From Mycobacterium sp. NS-7484 (GTDB lineage Bacteria; Actinomycetota; Actinomycetes; Mycobacteriales; Mycobacteriaceae): a stretch of 64,000 nt of DNA. Position numbers and translations under genes: made by a program. The stretch spans positions 1 through 64,000 of the forward strand of contig NZ_MBEJ01000051.1 of assembly GCF_001953975.1 (NCBI RefSeq). Reading direction: 5' to 3'. Position 1 is the stretch's first letter. Each line of letters starts with the position of its first letter. The notes beneath the pieces were generated by a model that was given only the letters and a program-made list of their open reading frames with translations, ran no database searches and had not been told where the DNA came from. Positions 63,356 to 64,000 of this stretch are shown piece by piece.

Positions 63356-64000
63356 TCAGCGCTTGTTGAATACCGTTCGGTGCCAGCCCTTTTCGACCGC
63401 ACCGGTGATGTCGCTCATCACGTGCTTGATGGTGAGGTACTCCTCGAACGAGTAGTCGCTCATGTCCTTGCCGAAGCCGGACGCGCCGACGCCACCGTGC
63501 GGCATCTCGCTGATGATCGGGATGTGGTCGTTGACCCACACGCATCCGGCGTTGATCTCGCGTGAAGCCCGCTGGGCGCGGTACACGTCGCGGGTCCAGG
63601 CCGAGGCGGCCAAGCCATAGTCGGTGTCGTTGGCCTGCCGGATCGCATCGTCGTCATCGGTGAACGACCGCACCGTCAGCACCGGGCCGAAGATCTCGTC
63701 GCGGTACACCTCGGAGGTCTCCGCGACATCGGCGATCAGGGTGGGACGGTAGAACGCGCCGGGCAGCTCGGGGATCACGCCGCCGGTGACGACACGGCCG
63801 CCCTGCTGGGGTGCCCGGGCCACCATGCCCGCCACCTTGTCGCGGTGCGCGAAGGAGATGAGCGGCCCGAGGTCGGTGTCGGGATCGTGCGGGTCGCCGA
63901 CGACGATCTTGCTCATCACCTCTGCCACGCCGGCGACAAAGTCGTCGTAGAGATCGCGAGCGACGATCGCCCTGGTGGCCGCGGTGCAGTCCTGGCCGGT
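63356..64000 (-). CDS. Aldehyde dehydrogenase, partial (N-terminal part outside window)
   Basis: The C-terminal 214 codons of an aminobutyraldehyde-type aldehyde dehydrogenase. The edge of the window reads TGQDCTAATR, placing the catalytic Cys at the boundary; further on are EIFGPVLTVRSF, NDTDYGLAASAWTRD, NAGCVWVNDH and PHGGVGASGFGKDMS. The ending EKGWHRTVFNKR is like gamma-aminobutyraldehyde dehydrogenases. Direction is toward the sigma gene, 44 bp away. Confidence 0.93.
   Translation of the reverse strand, partial: TGQDCTAATRAIVARDLYDDFVAGVAEVMSKIVVGDPHDPDTDLGPLISFAHRDKVAGMVARAPQQGGRVVTGGVIPELPGAFYRPTLIADVAETSEVYRDEIFGPVLTVRSFTDDDDAIRQANDTDYGLAASAWTRDVYRAQRASREINAGCVWVNDHIPIISEMPHGGVGASGFGKDMSDYSFEEYLTIKHVMSDITGAVEKGWHRTVFNKR

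Overview
The window is a high-GC, densely coded chromosomal segment that reads as a non-tuberculous Mycobacterium or Mycolicibacterium, probably a fast grower. The evidence is two blocks that follow the M. tuberculosis gene order from memory. Positions 1-17000 match the Rv1201c-Rv1213 neighbourhood (glgC, glgM, DUF3117, tag, a DivIVA-like gene, gpgS, folP2, fadD6, a LOG protein, dapE, dapD). Positions 18459-60265 match Rv3300c-Rv3319 (RluA, glpD, lpdA, amiA1/amiB1, deoD, pmmB, upp, the Rv3311 homologue, add, deoA, cdd, sdhCDAB). The blocks are far apart in H37Rv but adjacent here, so a rearrangement junction lies near 17000-18460.

Layout. 1-8168: methylglucose lipopolysaccharide and glycogen precursor genes with folate, fatty-acid activation and DNA-repair genes. 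8281-11475: TetR regulator, STAS protein and a MalT-like ATPase without an HTH. 11532-11832: a MITE-like element with 42-bp terminal inverted repeats. 11947-16985: a probable ESX substrate, an ABC-F ribosome-protection gene with a possible attenuator leader, an S4 protein, dapE and dapD. 17011-31232: glycerol, quinone-reductase and nucleoside-salvage genes. 31369-34154: a SigH-like ECF sigma factor, an SDR, and an EspC-like/WXG-NlpC pair. 53754-56619: the rest of the nucleoside salvage set. 56833-60265: succinate dehydrogenase behind an IdeR-like iron box. 60342-64000: a nuclease-like gene flanked by repeats, an ECF41 sigma factor with its partner genes, and a partial aldehyde dehydrogenase.

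The most notable content is an accessory catabolic island at 35508-53750, between the Rv3311 homologue and add. It encodes two NCS1 permeases, an FAD monooxygenase, RidA, a DUF1028 protein, an M20 amidohydrolase, aspartate ammonia-lyase, a LysR regulator, an APC permease, a trimethylamine/histamine-dehydrogenase-type flavoprotein, a cupin, an aldehyde dehydrogenase, a GMC oxidoreductase and a YtcJ-type amidohydrolase. The enzymes fit the chain histamine -> imidazole acetaldehyde -> imidazoleacetate -> imidazolone/formiminoaspartate -> formylaspartate -> aspartate -> fumarate. Each transcription unit is preceded by a 15-bp inverted repeat of the form ATC-N9-GAT (T-N11-A, LysR-like). I propose a LysR-controlled histamine/imidazoleacetate degradation regulon. 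The substrate is an inference.

No rRNA, tRNA, CRISPR array, intact insertion sequence or origin was seen.
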